DNA of 64,000 nucleotides from Lactococcus formosensis. Lineage in GTDB: Bacteria; Bacillota; Bacilli; Lactobacillales; Streptococcaceae. Location of the stretch: the NCBI RefSeq assembly GCF_018403745.1, contig NZ_BOVP01000004.1, positions 186,001 through 250,000 of the forward strand, written 5' to 3'. Positions 55,745 through 63,888 of this stretch are shown one piece after another; position 1 is the first letter of the stretch, and each line of letters starts with the position of its first letter. Made by a program: the position numbers and the translations under genes. The notes under the pieces are model-generated. The model had not been told where the DNA came from, searched no databases, and worked only from the letters and a program-made list of their open reading frames with translations.

Positions 55745-58501
55745 TTACCAAATTTTCACTTTAAAGATTTCTTTGATACCTGATAGGATAAATGTTGGTA
55801 AGGCCGGTACAAAGAGTACAAGAAGATAAACAGGTAAGCTCAATGGTGCAGTTCCCATGACAACATTAAAGAATGGAATTATCGTCACTAAAAATGAGGA
55901 GATACCTGCAAAGACAACAGCAAGGACTAAACGTGGGTTGCCGAATGGATTTCTTCTGAAAAGAGTTTGTGAACTTCTTGCATCAAAAACATGCCACAAC
56001 TGACCATAAACAAGTGTTAAGAAGGCCACCGTTTGTGCTTCGTTACTTGACATGCCTTGTTTTGCTGCCCAAACAAAGGCTACAAAGACCATCAAGCCCA
56101 TAATTGTACCTCGGATCAAGACTCTTGACCATGTGTAATTGGCTAGGACAGATTCTTTAGGGTCACGTGGTTTTTCGTTCATAATGTCTGACTCAGCGAC
56201 ATCATATCCCAGAGCGAAAGATGGAACTGCATCACTGACCATATTGACCCAAAGTACCATTAAGGCTGTTAAAGTTGGTGTAGTATAGTCAACATTCCCG
56301 ATACTTACAGTAAAGAAAAGTAAGCCTAATATCAAGGAAAGTACTTCTGCGACGTTGGTCGTTAATTCATGACGGATAAAGTTCTTAATATTGGCATAGA
56401 TAGTTCTACCATTTTCGACTGTTTTTTCAATCGTTGTAAACTTATCATCAAGCAATATCAAGTCAGCAGAATCCTTGGTTACTTCAGTTCCTGCGATTCC
56501 CATGGCAATTCCAATATCGGCTGCTCTCAGAGCTGGCGCATCATTAACACCATCTCCTGTCATGCCCACAACTTCCCCATGCTTTTGAAGTTGCTTGACA
56601 ATCCTTTGCTTGTGCTCAGGGGAAACACGCGCATAGACATTCGTTGTTTTAACGACAGCATAGAGCTCTTCATCTGTCATTTCTTCAATTTCGATACCTT
56701 TGATGACTTTAGCTTCTTTGGATTTTACAATGCCAAGATTATATGCGATAGCACGAGCTGTATTTTCGTGGTCGCCTGTAATCATAACGACTTCGACGCT
56801 GGCATCTTGCAATGTTTTAACAGAGGCTTTGACTTCTTCACGGGCAGGGTCGATAATCCCTGCAACCCCCGTCAAGATAATATCTTTTTCTAAATCTTCT
56901 AACTGACCTTGTTCTGCTTCTTCCTTACTGAGGATACGGTAACCTACCGCCAAAGTACGCAAGGCTTCATTGGCATAGTCATTTACAGTCGTGATAAATT
57001 TTTGCTTTTCACTTTCTTCAGTATTTAATTCACCATCAATCAAAAGGGCACGGCTTTTCTCAACCAAAACATCTGGCGCTCCTTTGATATAGAGAAGATA
57101 GTTATCACCTTTTTTAACAATGACACTCATTGTTTTACGATCACTGGTGAAAGGCAGTGTCCGGATGAGCTCATGTGATTCTAAAAGTTGAGTTTTTGTA
57201 CGGCCAGCTTTTTGCCCTAAAACAGTCAAGGCAATTTCAGTTGGATTACCAAAGGGCACGAATTTCCCTTCGACTTCTTTGAGAGCAGACTCGTTACACA
57301 AAAGGGCACCTGCAATAAAGGCCGAATATGATGGCTCTTGCTCTGCATCAGAAAGGCTACGAATTTCACCTTCTGGAGTATAGCCCAGACCAGAAACTTC
57401 ATAGTATTGACCGTTTGTATAGAAATGTGTAACAGTCATTTCATTTTTGGTAAGTGTTCCTGTTTTATCTGAACAGATGTAGGAAGTACTTCCCAGTGTT
57501 TCTACACTGTTTAGTGACTTGATAAGCCCCTTGTTCTTCGCCATTTTCGCAGCGCCAATCGTTAAGACAATCGAAAGCACAGCAGGTAGAGCATCCGGTA
57601 TAGAGGCTACAGCTAAGGCGATTGAGGTTGATAAAACAGATGTAATTGATGCTATGCTTAATTCGCCAGCTTGGATGATACCCACTACGAGAGTAAAGGC
57701 AACGATACCAGCTGAAACTTGCATCAAGGTTTTGGTTAACTTATGAACCGTATTTTGCAGTGGCGACGTCCTGTTTTCAACTGCTTGAATCAGCTTGGCA
57801 ATTTTACCAAGTTCAGTATGTTCCCCAACAGCCACAACGATCCCTAAACCTTGCCCACCAGAAACGCTTGAACCGGAGAAGCCCATATTATGACGATCTC
57901 CTAGCTCTGTCGTCTCGAGAATAGCATCTGTGTGCTTGCTAATCGCATCTGCTTCGCCAGTCAAATGCGACTCGATAACTTGGAGCTCATTGGTTTCAAT
58001 CCAACGGACATCAGCTTCAACAAAGTCGCCAATCGAGGCTTTTACGATATCCCCTGTGACAAGCTCTGTTGAGAGTATTTTTTCAAACTGACCATTTCGT
58101 AATACAGTAACATAACGATTATTCATCTCTTTTAATGCGTTCAAACTCTTACGTGCACTAATTTCTTGATAAAAGCCTAAAAAGGCATTTATGATAATTA
58201 AGATTAAGATAGCAATCGCTTCATATAGAGCCTCCATCCCATGCTTACTATCACTTTGAAATTGAAAAGCGTAGTAAGAACTAGCAAAAGATAGGACTAC
58301 TGCACCAAGCAAAACGATAACGATAGGTTCTTTGAAACTTTTGAGGAACGTAGCTAAATACGATTCTTCCTCTTCATCTGGAAGTTTATTTTCTCCATGA
58401 AGCTCTCTTTGCTTCAATATTTGTTCATGATTTAAGCCAGTCTTAGTATCAACTAAAAACTCCTCAATAACTTCTTCTTTTGCTTTTTTATAAAATTCCA
58501 A
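55745..58501 (-). CDS. P-type cation ATPase, calcium-transporting type
   Basis: A 918-residue P2-type ATPase: actuator with LTGEAD, SDKTGTLTKNEMTVTHFY phosphorylation site, nucleotide domain with KGAPD, hinge MTGDGVNDAPALR. The usual PEGLP of helix 4 reads IPDALPAVLS, and helix 6 has VLWVNMVSDAVPS. Asp in place of the conserved Glu could change ion preference. In L. lactis a related gene (yoaB) is controlled by a manganese riboswitch, so Ca or Mn export is possible. The leader here has no such riboswitch, but a very long terminator hairpin. Confidence 0.88.
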   Translation of the reverse strand: MEFYKKAKEEVIEEFLVDTKTGLNHEQILKQRELHGENKLPDEEEESYLATFLKSFKEPIVIVLLGAVVLSFASSYYAFQFQSDSKHGMEALYEAIAILILIIINAFLGFYQEISARKSLNALKEMNNRYVTVLRNGQFEKILSTELVTGDIVKASIGDFVEADVRWIETNELQVIESHLTGEADAISKHTDAILETTELGDRHNMGFSGSSVSGGQGLGIVVAVGEHTELGKIAKLIQAVENRTSPLQNTVHKLTKTLMQVSAGIVAFTLVVGIIQAGELSIASITSVLSTSIALAVASIPDALPAVLSIVLTIGAAKMAKNKGLIKSLNSVETLGSTSYICSDKTGTLTKNEMTVTHFYTNGQYYEVSGLGYTPEGEIRSLSDAEQEPSYSAFIAGALLCNESALKEVEGKFVPFGNPTEIALTVLGQKAGRTKTQLLESHELIRTLPFTSDRKTMSVIVKKGDNYLLYIKGAPDVLVEKSRALLIDGELNTEESEKQKFITTVNDYANEALRTLAVGYRILSKEEAEQGQLEDLEKDIILTGVAGIIDPAREEVKASVKTLQDASVEVVMITGDHENTARAIAYNLGIVKSKEAKVIKGIEIEEMTDEELYAVVKTTNVYARVSPEHKQRIVKQLQKHGEVVGMTGDGVNDAPALRAADIGIAMGIAGTEVTKDSADLILLDDKFTTIEKTVENGRTIYANIKNFIRHELTTNVAEVLSLILGLLFFTVSIGNVDYTTPTLTALMVLWVNMVSDAVPSFALGYDVAESDIMNEKPRDPKESVLANYTWSRVLIRGTIMGLMVFVAFVWAAKQGMSSNEAQTVAFLTLVYGQLWHVFDARSSQTLFRRNPFGNPRLVLAVVFAGISSFLVTIIPFFNVVMGTAPLSLPVYLLVLFVPALPTFILSGIKEIFKVKIW

Positions 58502-58582
58502 AAGCTTCCTCCTTATATTTTCGACAGTTAGGCTTCACTTCATTTTTTTCCAAAGGCGTAGCAATCGAAAGAAAAAATGTAA

Positions 58583-58718
58583 ACAAAAAGGGCGCAAGCT
58601 ATCAAAAAATCTCCTCCTTACCCTCGGAGGAAATCTCTTGAAGCTTGCGCCCAACCTATATTGTCTCTTTAATTGTTATGAATTTAGTATGCTTTACTAA
58701 ATCTACTCTTTTATTATA
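58583..58718 (-). promoter_or_regulatory. Promoter and very long terminator hairpin before the cation ATPase
   Basis: An extended -10 TGTTATAAT (TATAAT at 58713-58718) starts a leader. A small hairpin ATTTAGTA/TACTAAAT follows. Then GGGCGCAAGCT (58642-58652) pairs with AGCTTGCGCCC (58590-58600), and the inner bases extend this to a nearly continuous stem of about 28 pairs with an 8-base loop. TTTTTGTTT follows. About 80 further bases lead to the ATPase ATG. Confidence 0.65.
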
Positions 58719-58783
58719 ACATATAATTTTAAATTTTTTAAGTGACTTTGCGATTTTTTTATTTTTTACATGGTTAAGGGCAA

Positions 58784-58816
58784 AACAAAAAGGCCTTCAC
58801 TGTTTGTGATAGCCTT
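58784..58816 (-). terminator. Terminator after the secreted transglycosylase gene
   Basis: AAGGCTATCAC with GTGAAGGCCTT (58790-58816; two mismatches, 5-base loop), followed by TTTTTG. It lies about 50 bases beyond the stop. Confidence 0.65.
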
Positions 58817-58869
58817 GAATGTTTAATCTTAGTTAAGCACTCCAGGAAGCGAATATAGATCCATTTCCT

Positions 58870-59451
58870 TTAGTTATAAACAACCCAGCTTCCTGCAGGG
58901 AGTTTACTTGCCATTTCGATTTGTTCAGCAAGAGTCATGCCAGCGTATTCACCGTGACCTAACAATTGGAACGCACCGTATGCACCTGAGCTTGCATTTG
59001 CAACATCTGCACGTCCATTAGACTCATGTTCAATAATATATGCCCATTCACTTGCAGAATATCCTGCTGCATTGGCAGTATTAGAAACCATGTAGTTGGC
59101 AAGGGCTTCGATATTTACTTGACCAGAAGTTTGACCTAAGTCAAGTCCTGATACAGTTTGTGCTACTTTAGATTTAGCAGGTTGTGTTTCAACTTTTTTG
59201 GCAGTTGTAGGAGTTGCTGAAGCTTTTCCTAACAAAATGTTGTTAACTTCTGTTTGTACGTCTTCAAAGTCAAAACCTTTGTTTGTCAACATTGTGACAC
59301 GCTCTTGACCTGTACCGTAGTTACCGTTAATAACTTCAATTGCAACATCATGTGTAGTTTGTTTTGGTGTGTCCGCGTGGGCCATACCAGTACCGATAAA
59401 CATGAATGAAGCAATAACACCAGTTGAAATAGCAACTTTACTGAATTTCAT
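58870..59451 (-). CDS. Secreted Cpl-7/transglycosylase-like cell-wall protein
   Basis: A 193-residue exported protein. It has a signal peptide (1-26, AHA cleavage region), then a CW_7/Cpl-7 muramyl-peptide-binding domain (about 33-73: VAIEVINGNYGTGQERVTML), a Thr/Ala/Lys linker, and a C-terminal transglycosylase-like domain (Apf-type, about 125-193: YIIEHESNGRADVANASSGA). It probably cleaves or binds peptidoglycan during growth. The ATG follows AAAGG. Its mRNA leader is unusually long and structured. Confidence 0.85.
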   Translation of the reverse strand: MKFSKVAISTGVIASFMFIGTGMAHADTPKQTTHDVAIEVINGNYGTGQERVTMLTNKGFDFEDVQTEVNNILLGKASATPTTAKKVETQPAKSKVAQTVSGLDLGQTSGQVNIEALANYMVSNTANAAGYSASEWAYIIEHESNGRADVANASSGAYGAFQLLGHGEYAGMTLAEQIEMASKLPAGSWVVYN

Positions 59452-59690
59452 TTAGACCTTTCAATTTCGCCACTAAGAATATTCCATAGAGTTAAAGCTC
59501 AATTACGAACCCCCGTATATACTCTATCATCATGGTTACTTCCCATACACATCATAAAGTCTTGAACGCTTGTGTAGGATTACCGTCAGCAGTTTAACGT
59601 CATTGCACGCTATGGACGTTTGTTATAAAGGAACTTTCAAATCTCTGCTGTTTGCGAAATTACAAATCTTTGAAAGCTCACGGTTTAAAA
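59452..59690 (-). ncRNA. Pseudoknot-capable structured 5' leader (candidate riboswitch)
   Basis: Elements on this strand: ACCGT (59680-59684) with ACGGT (59582-59586) close a junction. CTTTCAAA/TTTGAAAG (59669-59676 with 59634-59641) forms a stem whose loop carries TTTG/CAAA and CAGCAG (59645-59650). AACGTC/GACGTT (59596-59601 with 59615-59620) forms a second stem. CTGCTG (59587-59592) can pair with the loop CAGCAG, a pseudoknot. TACACA/TGTGTA (59546-59551 with 59571-59576) and ATAGAGT/ACTCTAT (59486-59492 with 59521-59527) follow before the ATG. It matches no family I recognise. Confidence 0.55.
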
Positions 59691-60440
59691 TGTATAAGTT
59701 CACTCAGAAAAAAATAAATTTTCAAAGTTAAATTCATTTCCTTCATGAGGGACTCATTATATGACCTCTACCTTAAACTTAACTTAAAATATCAAGGCTG
59801 AAAAAAGAAAACGAAAACATTTGTAAACAAAATATTCAGAAAATTTATTATACAAAAAGAAAAAAACGTATAATAAAATCCCCTATTTAATGCGATTTTT
59901 ATTTCATAAGAAAATAATGGAGTACTTTTTGTATTTAAATACATTAATTTTTTTTACCAATTAAATTAAGTAATTTTCTTCATAATTTTAAGTTTAAGTT
60001 AAGAAAAGATGATTTTAGGTTTTTTTCTTAATAAAAATTAAGGAGAAATCGCTCCTATTTTCATTCTTTTATTTTCATATTTTTTCTACTATATAGCGGG
60101 TATAGAACAGTCTTATGGCTCATTTTCATTGGTATTTGAGCCTATCATTCTGAGTTTTTCTTTTTGTATCGTGAGAAACAGTTAACAGAATGAATATACT
60201 TCTTGTTCATTTGTCTGAATAATTTTCTTAAAATACCGTTATTGCTAATTATTCTAACCTTGAACAAATTATTATGCGATTTTTTCTCATAATGTCTCTT
60301 GTTCTCTTCTTCATAAAATTTTTACTTGTTTTTATACATTTCATCTTCTTATTTTCTAAATTTTGTTTTTACTGAAAAATATCAACTCTCTGCTCTTTTT
60401 ATTACCTTATATAACATTATGATGACGTTTTGTGATTTAC
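59691..60440. other. Gene-poor AT-rich stretch
   Basis: No convincing gene. It holds several weak -10-like hexamers, an AGGAG/CTCCT hairpin at about 60040-60057 with a T-rich minus-strand tail, and GGCTCA/TGAGCC at about 60116-60141. A 78-codon ORF at 60326-60562 on the plus strand was judged to be chance. Confidence 0.5.
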
Positions 60441-60442
60441 AT

Positions 60443-60538
60443 AGAAAAACTCCACATCTGCGGGCAAAGAACCAAAGCACAGATATGGAGCGATCAAAGA
60501 AAGGTGTATACCGAAATAAAGGATTCAGTATTTACCTT
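60443..60538 (-). ncRNA. Candidate CcpA-controlled small RNA
   Basis: A promoter -10 TATAAT (60545-60550, with extended TGT) is followed by about 95 bases and a strong terminator: CTCCATATCTG pairs with CAGATGTGGAG (60480-60490 with 60450-60460, one G-U), then TTTTTC. An upstream stem ATACTGAA/TTCGGTAT (60524-60531 with 60508-60515) precedes it. There is no start codon with a ribosome site in this span. Confidence 0.65.
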
Positions 60539-60557
60539 ATCTATATTATAACACTAA

Positions 60558-60571
60558 AGTAAGCGTTAACA
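60558..60571. promoter_or_regulatory. cre site at the small-RNA promoter
   Basis: AGTAAGCGTTAACA on the plus strand, reading TTGTTAACGCTTACT on the minus strand, matches the CcpA cre consensus with one mismatch. It lies at the -35 position of the small-RNA promoter, suggesting repression when glucose is present. Confidence 0.65.
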
Positions 60572-60607
60572 AACAGAGTTGCAACCGTCACAAGGGCATG
60601 AACAAAG

Positions 60608-60676
60608 CAAAAATCCCCCTATGGAGAAAGGGGGACATCAAGGTTATATCCATGGGTTGGATATTTATTATGAAAA
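60608..60676 (-). ncRNA. Second candidate small RNA
   Basis: Minus strand TATAAT (60683-60688), then ATATCC/GGATAT (60659-60664 with 60646-60651), then terminator TCCCCCT/AGGGGGA (60629-60635 with 60614-60620) followed by TTTTTG. The terminator loop reads TTCTCCAT, complementary to a ribosome site plus start codon. Confidence 0.5.
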
Positions 60677-60887
60677 ATCAAAATTATACTAGGGTTCGAA
60701 TATAATTAGGACATTATCAATTTTAGCATTGTCTCCCTGAAAATAAAAATAATAATCAAGGAAGTTTAGAATACTAAAACTTTCAAAAAATAAGGACACA
60801 CTTAACTTTCCTTCTATTATATATAAAATATACAAAGCCCAAAAATGGAGAATCAAAAAGCAATGTACGATGAGTGTATGGGAAATA

Positions 60888-60914
60888 AAAACCACACTGG
60901 CAAGGTATGGTTTT
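60888..60914 (-). terminator. Terminator of an unidentified minus-strand transcript
   Basis: AAAACCATAC/GTGTGGTTTT (60905-60914 with 60888-60897; one G-U), with T-rich sequence after it. No gene lies upstream; an extended -10 TGCTATATT is at about 60960. A third small RNA is possible. Confidence 0.45.
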
Positions 60915-61309
60915 GTGATATGTAATAAAATTGCGTTGCATTTTTTTATTTTGCCTTATTTAATATAGCATAGATTAATGTACCAATTGTTGACTTATGA
61001 TGACAACAAAGTCTACGTAAAATAGAGTATTCGATGAACACTTTATTTATGGACAAAGGTTCTTGATATTATTTTATATCTCAAATTTTGAACTCGTCCA
61101 TCACTAAGCTCATACACCGAAACAAAATCTTACGTTACACCTGTGAGATACGCTTTAACAAGTCACTCGTTTTAATGTTAATCTACCAAACTATCAATGG
61201 TCCCTACTTTTGTACAAAATTTCTATGATAGAATTTAAAAATTTATTTAATCAAGCTATCCCCAGACTTTTTAGTTCCCCTACCGCTATATTAGTCAATT
61301 TTAAAGTGG
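60915..61309. other. Gene-free stretch
   Basis: No gene recognised. Only TTCTAT-G-ATAGAA near 61230 and scattered palindromes are seen. It could hold remnants of a lost gene or element, but no transposase similarity could be read. Confidence 0.4.
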
Positions 61310-61394
61310 TATAATTGGTATAGGCAGATTACTAATAATATAATTACTGCATACAACCAACCGTCGTCTCCTGCCTAGACGACTTTTTATTTTT
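61310..61394 (+). ncRNA. Candidate small RNA with loop-to-5'-end complementarity
   Basis: An extended -10 TGGTATAAT (61310-61315) is followed by TAGGCAG (61321-61327). The terminator hairpin GTCGTC/GACGAC (61363-61368 with 61378-61383) has TTTTTATTTTT after it. Its loop contains CTGCCTA (61371-61377), a perfect 7-base complement of the 5' end, so a pseudoknot or a terminator/antiterminator switch is possible. Confidence 0.55.
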
Positions 61395-61452
61395 AGCTTA
61401 ACATAATCATTAATATGTCTAATTTTGGTCTATACAAGTTCTTTTAAAATGC

Positions 61453-61500
61453 TATAATATAGATAAACATCATATCTGAGCTCACTTTTGTGGGCTTTTT
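61453..61500 (+). terminator. Promoter-terminator couple
   Basis: TATAAT (61453-61458) is followed within 25 bases by AGCTCAC/GTGGGCT (61479-61485 with 61490-61496) and a T run. The transcript would be only about 35 bases, so this may simply be a terminator. Confidence 0.4.
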
Positions 61501-61602
61501 AAGAACAATAGACAGTCTTTTTTATTTTCTTCATTTTATTTCTATTTAAATCTATAGTTATTTTCTATGAAGCACTTAGTAAGATATTGACTCATTTACA
61601 CT

Positions 61603-61827
61603 TTGGTGGCTTTGTATAATTTTTATTATTTTGAAGCTAAAGCAGATATTTATGGGAGACATTTTATCCATAAGGATACTTGTATCTATCTCCCTGATTC
61701 AGAAAGTATAACTGTAATTAGCTATGATGATTCTGAAACCACTGCTTTAGCTAATGTACAAAGAAGATATAAAAAAGAAGTATTTTATCCTTGCACATTT
61801 TGTTGCAACTCAATAAAATGTAATTAA
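61603..61827 (+). CDS. Small putative metal-binding protein
   Basis: A 74-codon frame with H-x4-C-x30-C-x2-C (GRHFIHKDTCIYLP, then VFYPCTFC). This recalls the small zinc-binding Ada/Excalibur-like modules of Firmicutes. The start (TTG at 61603) has no ribosome site, so the true N-terminus is uncertain, and the gene may be a fragment. Neighbours on both sides are small-RNA candidates and potD. Confidence 0.35.
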   Translation: MVALYNFYYFEAKADIYGRHFIHKDTCIYLPDSESITVISYDDSETTALANVQRRYKKEVFYPCTFCCNSIKCN

Positions 61828-61970
61828 CTGGAGTACCCCTTGTATTTTTTCTTTAATGGCTATAATCAAAGGTTGCTTTACGATCGGTAACCGCATTTAT
61901 AAGTTATTTTGTTTGTGATATTGCTTCTTTGTTTAACTGTAAACATTAATATTTTTGGCACAATGAAATT

Positions 61971-62006
61971 AAAAACAGCTCAACCACAAAGGCTAGAGCT
62001 GTTTTT
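61971..62006. terminator. Terminator after potD
   Basis: AAAAACAGCTC/GAGCTGTTTTT (61971-61981 with 61996-62006), perfect 11-base stem. It overlaps the potD stop codon on the minus strand. Confidence 0.85.
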
Positions 62007-63072
62007 ATTTATTCATCTTAAACTGAAGATACAAATCATTATAAACACCCGTCCAATATGGACTGAGGTTAACATAAGCTTCATCTTCTTTTATCAGAGC
62101 TTCGTCAGGATAATAAGACTTGTCTTCACGAACTTCTGCTGGCAACAGTGCTTCTGCTTTAACGTTAGGTGTTGAATAGCCAACATATTCGGCATTGGCG
62201 GCTGCATTTTCTGGTTCTTGCATGAAGTTAATAAAGGCATAGGCCGCTTTAGTATTTTTACTTGTTTTTGGGATAGCCAAGTTATCATACCAAATGTTTG
62301 TTCGAGCAGGGACCACATAGTGCAAATGTTCATTGCTTGAAGTCATTTCGGAAGCTTGTCCACTATAAACGACAGATAACGGTGTTTCGTTATTAATCAT
62401 GTAACTCATGATTTCGTCACCGAGAATGGCTTTAACATTGGGTGTGAGCTGTAGGAGCTTGTCATAAGCACGATCAATCTCTGACTGGTTCGTCGTATTC
62501 ACAGAGCTTCCTGTAGCGATTAAGCCCATCCCCATCACATCTCGACTACTGTCTGTGAGGAGGATTGAATTTTTGTAGTCTTTAGACCAAAGGTCTTCCC
62601 ATTTTGTGGGTGGGTGAGTGATGTATTTATCATTATATACAATCCCCAAAGTCCCCCAGAAATAAGGCACAGAATAAGTATTTTTAGGGTCAAATGCCGC
62701 ATCCAAGAGCTTCGGATTATCATAATTAAGATTTTTAATCTTGGTATGATCTAAAGGAAGCAAAAGATTTTCTTTGGCCATTTTTTGCACCATGTATTCG
62801 CTGGGCACAACAATATCATAAGCAGTACCGCCTTGTTTAACTTTAGAATACATGGCTTCATTGGAATCAAATGTCACATAATTAACCTTATAGCCGGACT
62901 CTTTTTCAAACTTTTTGAGAAGCTGCGGATCGATATATTCGCCCCAGTTAAAAATCGTCAAGCTATTGGTAGAGGTTGAAACACCTGTCGCAGCGGACAT
63001 TCTCCAAGCTGTAACCCCAAGAAGAACAGTAATTGCTAAAATCCCTGACAAGAAATAGACTAATTTTTTCAA
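62005..63072 (-). CDS. potD: Spermidine/putrescine-binding protein
   Basis: A 355-residue extracytoplasmic solute-binding protein. It has an N-terminal hydrophobic anchor (about 4-22) without a lipobox Cys, then TIFNWGEYIDPQLLKKFEKE, AYDIVVPSEYMVQKM, and VPYFWGTLGIVYND, typical for PotD. It lies 15 bases after potC in the potABCD-type operon. Confidence 0.93.
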   Translation of the reverse strand: MKKLVYFLSGILAITVLLGVTAWRMSAATGVSTSTNSLTIFNWGEYIDPQLLKKFEKESGYKVNYVTFDSNEAMYSKVKQGGTAYDIVVPSEYMVQKMAKENLLLPLDHTKIKNLNYDNPKLLDAAFDPKNTYSVPYFWGTLGIVYNDKYITHPPTKWEDLWSKDYKNSILLTDSSRDVMGMGLIATGSSVNTTNQSEIDRAYDKLLQLTPNVKAILGDEIMSYMINNETPLSVVYSGQASEMTSSNEHLHYVVPARTNIWYDNLAIPKTSKNTKAAYAFINFMQEPENAAANAEYVGYSTPNVKAEALLPAEVREDKSYYPDEALIKEDEAYVNLSPYWTGVYNDLYLQFKMNK

Positions 63073-63087
63073 GATAACTGTCCTTTC

Positions 63088-63888
63088 TTAAGTAATATTT
63101 GGCGTTTTTCCGGCGGTATCTGATTCTCTCATGATTATATAATACCCTATAACCAGTAAGATTGAGAAAAGAAATACAATTGCGGATAGTGCATTGATCT
63201 CAAGGGAGATTCCTGCACGAGCACGTGAATAAATCTCGACAGACATTGTCGTAAAGTCATTTCCTGTGACAAAAAAGGTAACGGCAAAGTCATCTAAGGA
63301 ATAAGTGAAGGCCATAAAGAACCCAGCGATGACACCAGGTGTCAAATAGGGCAGAATCACTTCTCTTAGTGCTTGAGTCTGCGTTGCCCCCAAATCATAG
63401 GCAGCCTCAACTAAAGATTTATCCATCTCTTGGTAAAGTGGCAACACCATCAAGACAACAATCGGAATAGAAAAGGCGATGTGGCTCAACAAAACTGAGG
63501 CAAAGCCAAGTTTCATTCCGACTAAGGTAAAGAGAATCAAGAAACTTGCACCAATAACAACGTCAGGCGATACAATCAAGACATTGTTTAAGCCTAAGAA
63601 GGTCGTCTTACCCTTGGCTTTAAGATTTTCGATAAACATGGCACCAAAAGTTCCAATGATTGTGGCAATTAAAGCACTCAAGAAAGCCAAGAAAAAGGTT
63701 TGTACGACAATCAAAATTAAACGGCTGTCTTGAAAAAGTTCTTTAAAGTTATCTAAGGTAAAGCCTGTAAATTGATTCATATCCCCGCCTTCGTTAAAGG
63801 CATAAAAAATCAAGAAAAAGATTGGAGCATAAAGGATAAAGAGCACGAAGCCCAGATAGATTTTTCCGACACGGTTTTTACTACGCAT
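63088..63888 (-). CDS. potC: Spermidine/putrescine permease subunit
   Basis: A 266-residue inner-membrane permease of the polyamine ABC transporter. It has six transmembrane segments and the EAA-type loop EAAYDLGATQTQALREVILP. Its ATG overlaps the potB stop by 1 base (TAATG). Confidence 0.93.
   Translation of the reverse strand: MRSKNRVGKIYLGFVLFILYAPIFFLIFYAFNEGGDMNQFTGFTLDNFKELFQDSRLILIVVQTFFLAFLSALIATIIGTFGAMFIENLKAKGKTTFLGLNNVLIVSPDVVIGASFLILFTLVGMKLGFASVLLSHIAFSIPIVVLMVLPLYQEMDKSLVEAAYDLGATQTQALREVILPYLTPGVIAGFFMAFTYSLDDFAVTFFVTGNDFTTMSVEIYSRARAGISLEINALSAIVFLFSILLVIGYYIIMRESDTAGKTPNIT

Noticed and set aside
58502..58720. yybP-ykoY manganese riboswitch before the cation ATPase
   Set aside because: The conserved L1/L3 bases are absent; only a long simple hairpin is present.
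60326..60562. 78-codon open frame on the plus strand
   Set aside because: No ribosome site, low-complexity AT-driven composition, and it overlaps the small-RNA terminator on the other strand.
60689..60895. 68-codon open frame on the minus strand
   Set aside because: GTG start without ribosome site, Phe/Ile/Leu-rich as expected from AT-rich noncoding DNA, and it begins within a terminator.
60915..61309. Insertion-sequence remnant
   Set aside because: Some end-like sequences were seen, but no paired inverted ends, target duplication or transposase codons.
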